Part shown: positions 62,641 through 64,000 of the stretch, piece by piece
Layout: every line of letters starts with the position of its first letter
Position numbering within the stretch: the first letter of the stretch is position 1
DNA from: Bacillus changyiensis
GTDB taxonomy: Bacteria; Bacillota; Bacilli; Bacillales; Bacillaceae
Reading direction: 5' to 3'
Length of the DNA: 64,000 bases
Assembly: GCF_027706145.1 (NCBI RefSeq)
Contig: NZ_JAQFWW010000001.1
Coordinates: 1,318,873-1,382,872 of the forward strand
Notes under the pieces: generated by a model
What the model was told of the DNA's origin: nothing
Database searches by the model: none
Seen by the model: the letters and a program-made list of their open reading frames with translations, nothing else
Translations under genes and position numbers: made by a program

Positions 62641-62714
62641 TGGCAGGGGCAGTAGGAATCGAACCCACACCGGAGGTTTTGGAGACCTCTGTTCTACCGT
62701 TAAACTATGCCCCT
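62641..62714 (-). tRNA. tRNA-Trp (CCA)
   Basis: Anticodon loop CTCCAAA, acceptor AGGGGCA/TGCCCCT, discriminator G, encoded CCA. Confidence 0.96.
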
Positions 62715-62721
62715 AATATAA

Positions 62722-62806
62722 TGGTGGAGGGGGACGGATTCGAACCGCCGAACCCTGAGGGAGCGGATTTACAGTCCGCCGCGTTTAGCCACTTCGCTAC
62801 CCCTCC
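62722..62806 (-). tRNA. tRNA-Tyr (GTA)
   Basis: Class II tRNA, anticodon loop CTGTAAA, encoded CCA. Confidence 0.96.
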
Positions 62807-62815
62807 GAAAAACAG

Positions 62816-62888
<73 letters not shown>

Positions 62889-62894
62889 GAAAGG

Positions 62895-62967
<73 letters not shown>

Positions 62968-62984
62968 GTATATTCAAATTTATA

Positions 62985-63061
62985 TGGCGGTCCGGACGGG
63001 ACTCGAACCCGCGACCTCCTGCGTGACAGGCAGGCATTCTAACCAACTGAACTACCGGACC
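62985..63061 (-). tRNA. tRNA-Asp (GTC)
   Basis: Anticodon loop CTGTCAC, acceptor GGTCCGG/CCGGACC, encoded CCA. Confidence 0.96.
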
Positions 63062-63069
63062 ATAAAAAT

Positions 63070-63147
<78 letters not shown>

Positions 63148-63165
63148 ATATTATTTTTTAAGTTA

Positions 63166-63241
63166 TGGTGGAGGATGACGGGCTCGAACCGCCGACCCTC
63201 TGCTTGTAAGGCAGATGCTCTCCCAGCTGAGCTAATCCTCC
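63166..63241 (-). tRNA. tRNA-Val (TAC)
   Basis: Anticodon loop CTTACAA, acceptor GGAGGAT/ATCCTCC, encoded CCA. Confidence 0.96.
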
Positions 63242-63244
63242 GAA

Positions 63245-63285
63245 GCACAGGACGTGCAAGTGCATGCGTTGCAACAGGACGTTGC
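63245..63285. repeat. Two hairpins with identical AGGAC loops in the Val-Glu tRNA spacer
   Basis: GCAC-AGGAC-GTGC (63245-63257) and GCAAC-AGGAC-GTTGC (63271-63285) sit in the one long spacer (134 bases) of the array. Confidence 0.7.
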
Positions 63286-63375
63286 GCTCTTAGCATACCT
63301 TCCGTTTTAGTAACGTATTACAAAACGTGTTACCTATGCACTCTGCATATATATTTAATCATGCTGTCCCAAGAA

Positions 63376-63450
63376 TGGTGACCCGTACGGGATTCGAACC
63401 CGTGTTACCGCCGTGAAAGGGCGGTGTCTTAACCGCTTGACCAACGGGCC
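63376..63450 (-). tRNA. tRNA-Glu (TTC)
   Basis: Anticodon loop CTTTCAC, acceptor GGCCCGT/ACGGGTC, encoded CCA. Confidence 0.95.
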
Positions 63451-63466
63451 TAATATATTTTAAAAG

Positions 63467-63558
63467 TGGCGGAGAGCAAGGGATTCGAACCCTTGAGACG
63501 GAGTTGACCGCCTACACGATTTCCAATCGTGCTCCTTCGACCACTCGGACAGCTCTCC
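63467..63558 (-). tRNA. tRNA-Ser (GGA)
   Basis: Class II tRNA, anticodon loop TTGGAAA, long variable arm, encoded CCA. Confidence 0.96.
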
Positions 63559-63564
63559 AATGAA

Positions 63565-63639
63565 TGGCTCCGCAGGTAGGACTCGAACCTACGACCGATC
63601 GGTTAACAGCCGATTGCTCTACCACTGAGCTACTGCGGA
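63565..63639 (-). tRNA. tRNA-Asn (GTT)
   Basis: Anticodon loop CTGTTAA, acceptor TCCGCAG/CTGCGGA, encoded CCA. First tRNA after the 5S gene. Confidence 0.96.
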
Positions 63640-63653
63640 ATGAAATGGAGTCT

Positions 63654-63769
<116 letters not shown>

Positions 63770-63884
63770 CAATTTAGTGACAAAATTTATTATACTATGC
63801 ATTTTCAAAAAAGCAAGTATTTTTTTGAAAAATTGTTCTCTCAAAACTAGATAACGTGTAATAAACCATTCACAAATCATTTTA

Positions 63885-64000
63885 GGTTAAGTCCTCGATC
63901 GATTAGTATCTGTCAGCTCCATGTGTCACCACACTTCCACCTCAGACCTATCAACCTGATCATCTTTCAGGGATCTTACTTCCTTGCGGAATGGGAAATC
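63885..64000 (-). rRNA. rrl: 23S ribosomal RNA, 3' end only
   Basis: The minus strand ends with the 23S 3' terminus (ATCGATCGAGGACTTAACC), preceded by TGATCAGGTTGATAGGTCTG. The gene continues beyond the right window edge. Confidence 0.93.

Overview
The window looks like chromosome of a spore-forming, low-GC Bacillus-type bacterium (family Bacillaceae). It carries spore genes (yhcN, yhcQ, yhbH, prkA, the yhbD-yhbE-yhbF group, spo0M), strong AGGAGG ribosome sites, sigma-W-, Zur- and CymR-like sites, and a 16-tRNA array behind an rRNA operon. Gene order follows, inverted, the Bacillus subtilis region between rrnD and yhcW, so many genes can be named by both sequence and position. No tools were used; names rest on recognising protein families and synteny.

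Layout. 1-2.8 kb: end of an unknown gene, then yhcW, yhcU and yhcT. 2.9-8.3 kb: an accessory four-gene operon (5-aminolevulinate synthase-like enzyme, GNAT acetyltransferase, Gfo/Idh/MocA oxidoreductase, MFS exporter) divergent from a frameshifted alcohol dehydrogenase gene. 8.4-16.4 kb: soluble PAS histidine kinase, yhcQ, yhcN, an S9 peptidase, yhcM, tcyP and a cold-shock gene. 16.5-22.7 kb: the yhcE-F-G-H-I GntR/ABC-transporter operon and the yhcA/yhbJ efflux pair, each with a readable promoter and operator. 22.8-28.7 kb: yhbH, prkA, a 30-residue membrane peptide and the bactofilin-like yhbD-E-F operon. 29.3-37.1 kb: trmL, yhbB, queG, tRNA-Gly, a zinc-independent S14 gene under a Zur box, thiC under a TPP riboswitch, spo0M under a sigma-W promoter, and aroD.

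37.2-53.2 kb is a rhamnose/rhamnoside island. A GPH-family symporter imports the glycoside, a GH78 alpha-L-rhamnosidase and a GH3 enzyme cleave it, and RhaA, RhaB, RhaD plus a FucO-type reductase convert L-rhamnose to dihydroxyacetone phosphate and a reduced C3 product. Two AraC regulators are present. The region between them is a decayed duplication: one copy kept the transporter and lost the regulator, the other did the reverse, with a VanZ-RDD membrane gene and a histidine-kinase remnant in between.

53-62 kb is worn accessory DNA: a DUF2798 protein, a multiply frameshifted membrane-protein gene, two adjacent PD-(D/E)XK nuclease-like genes (the second frameshifted), a remnant of a YgjP-type metallopeptidase, an alpha/beta hydrolase, a TetR-YqeB pair, a dead IS200/IS605 tnpA and a lone phage-type holin. 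From 62.1 kb to the end lie 16 tRNA genes, 5S rRNA and the 3' end of 23S rRNA, all on the minus strand.

The best candidates for something undescribed are the 5-aminolevulinate synthase operon (2.9-6.9 kb) and the nuclease pair (54.9-56.5 kb).
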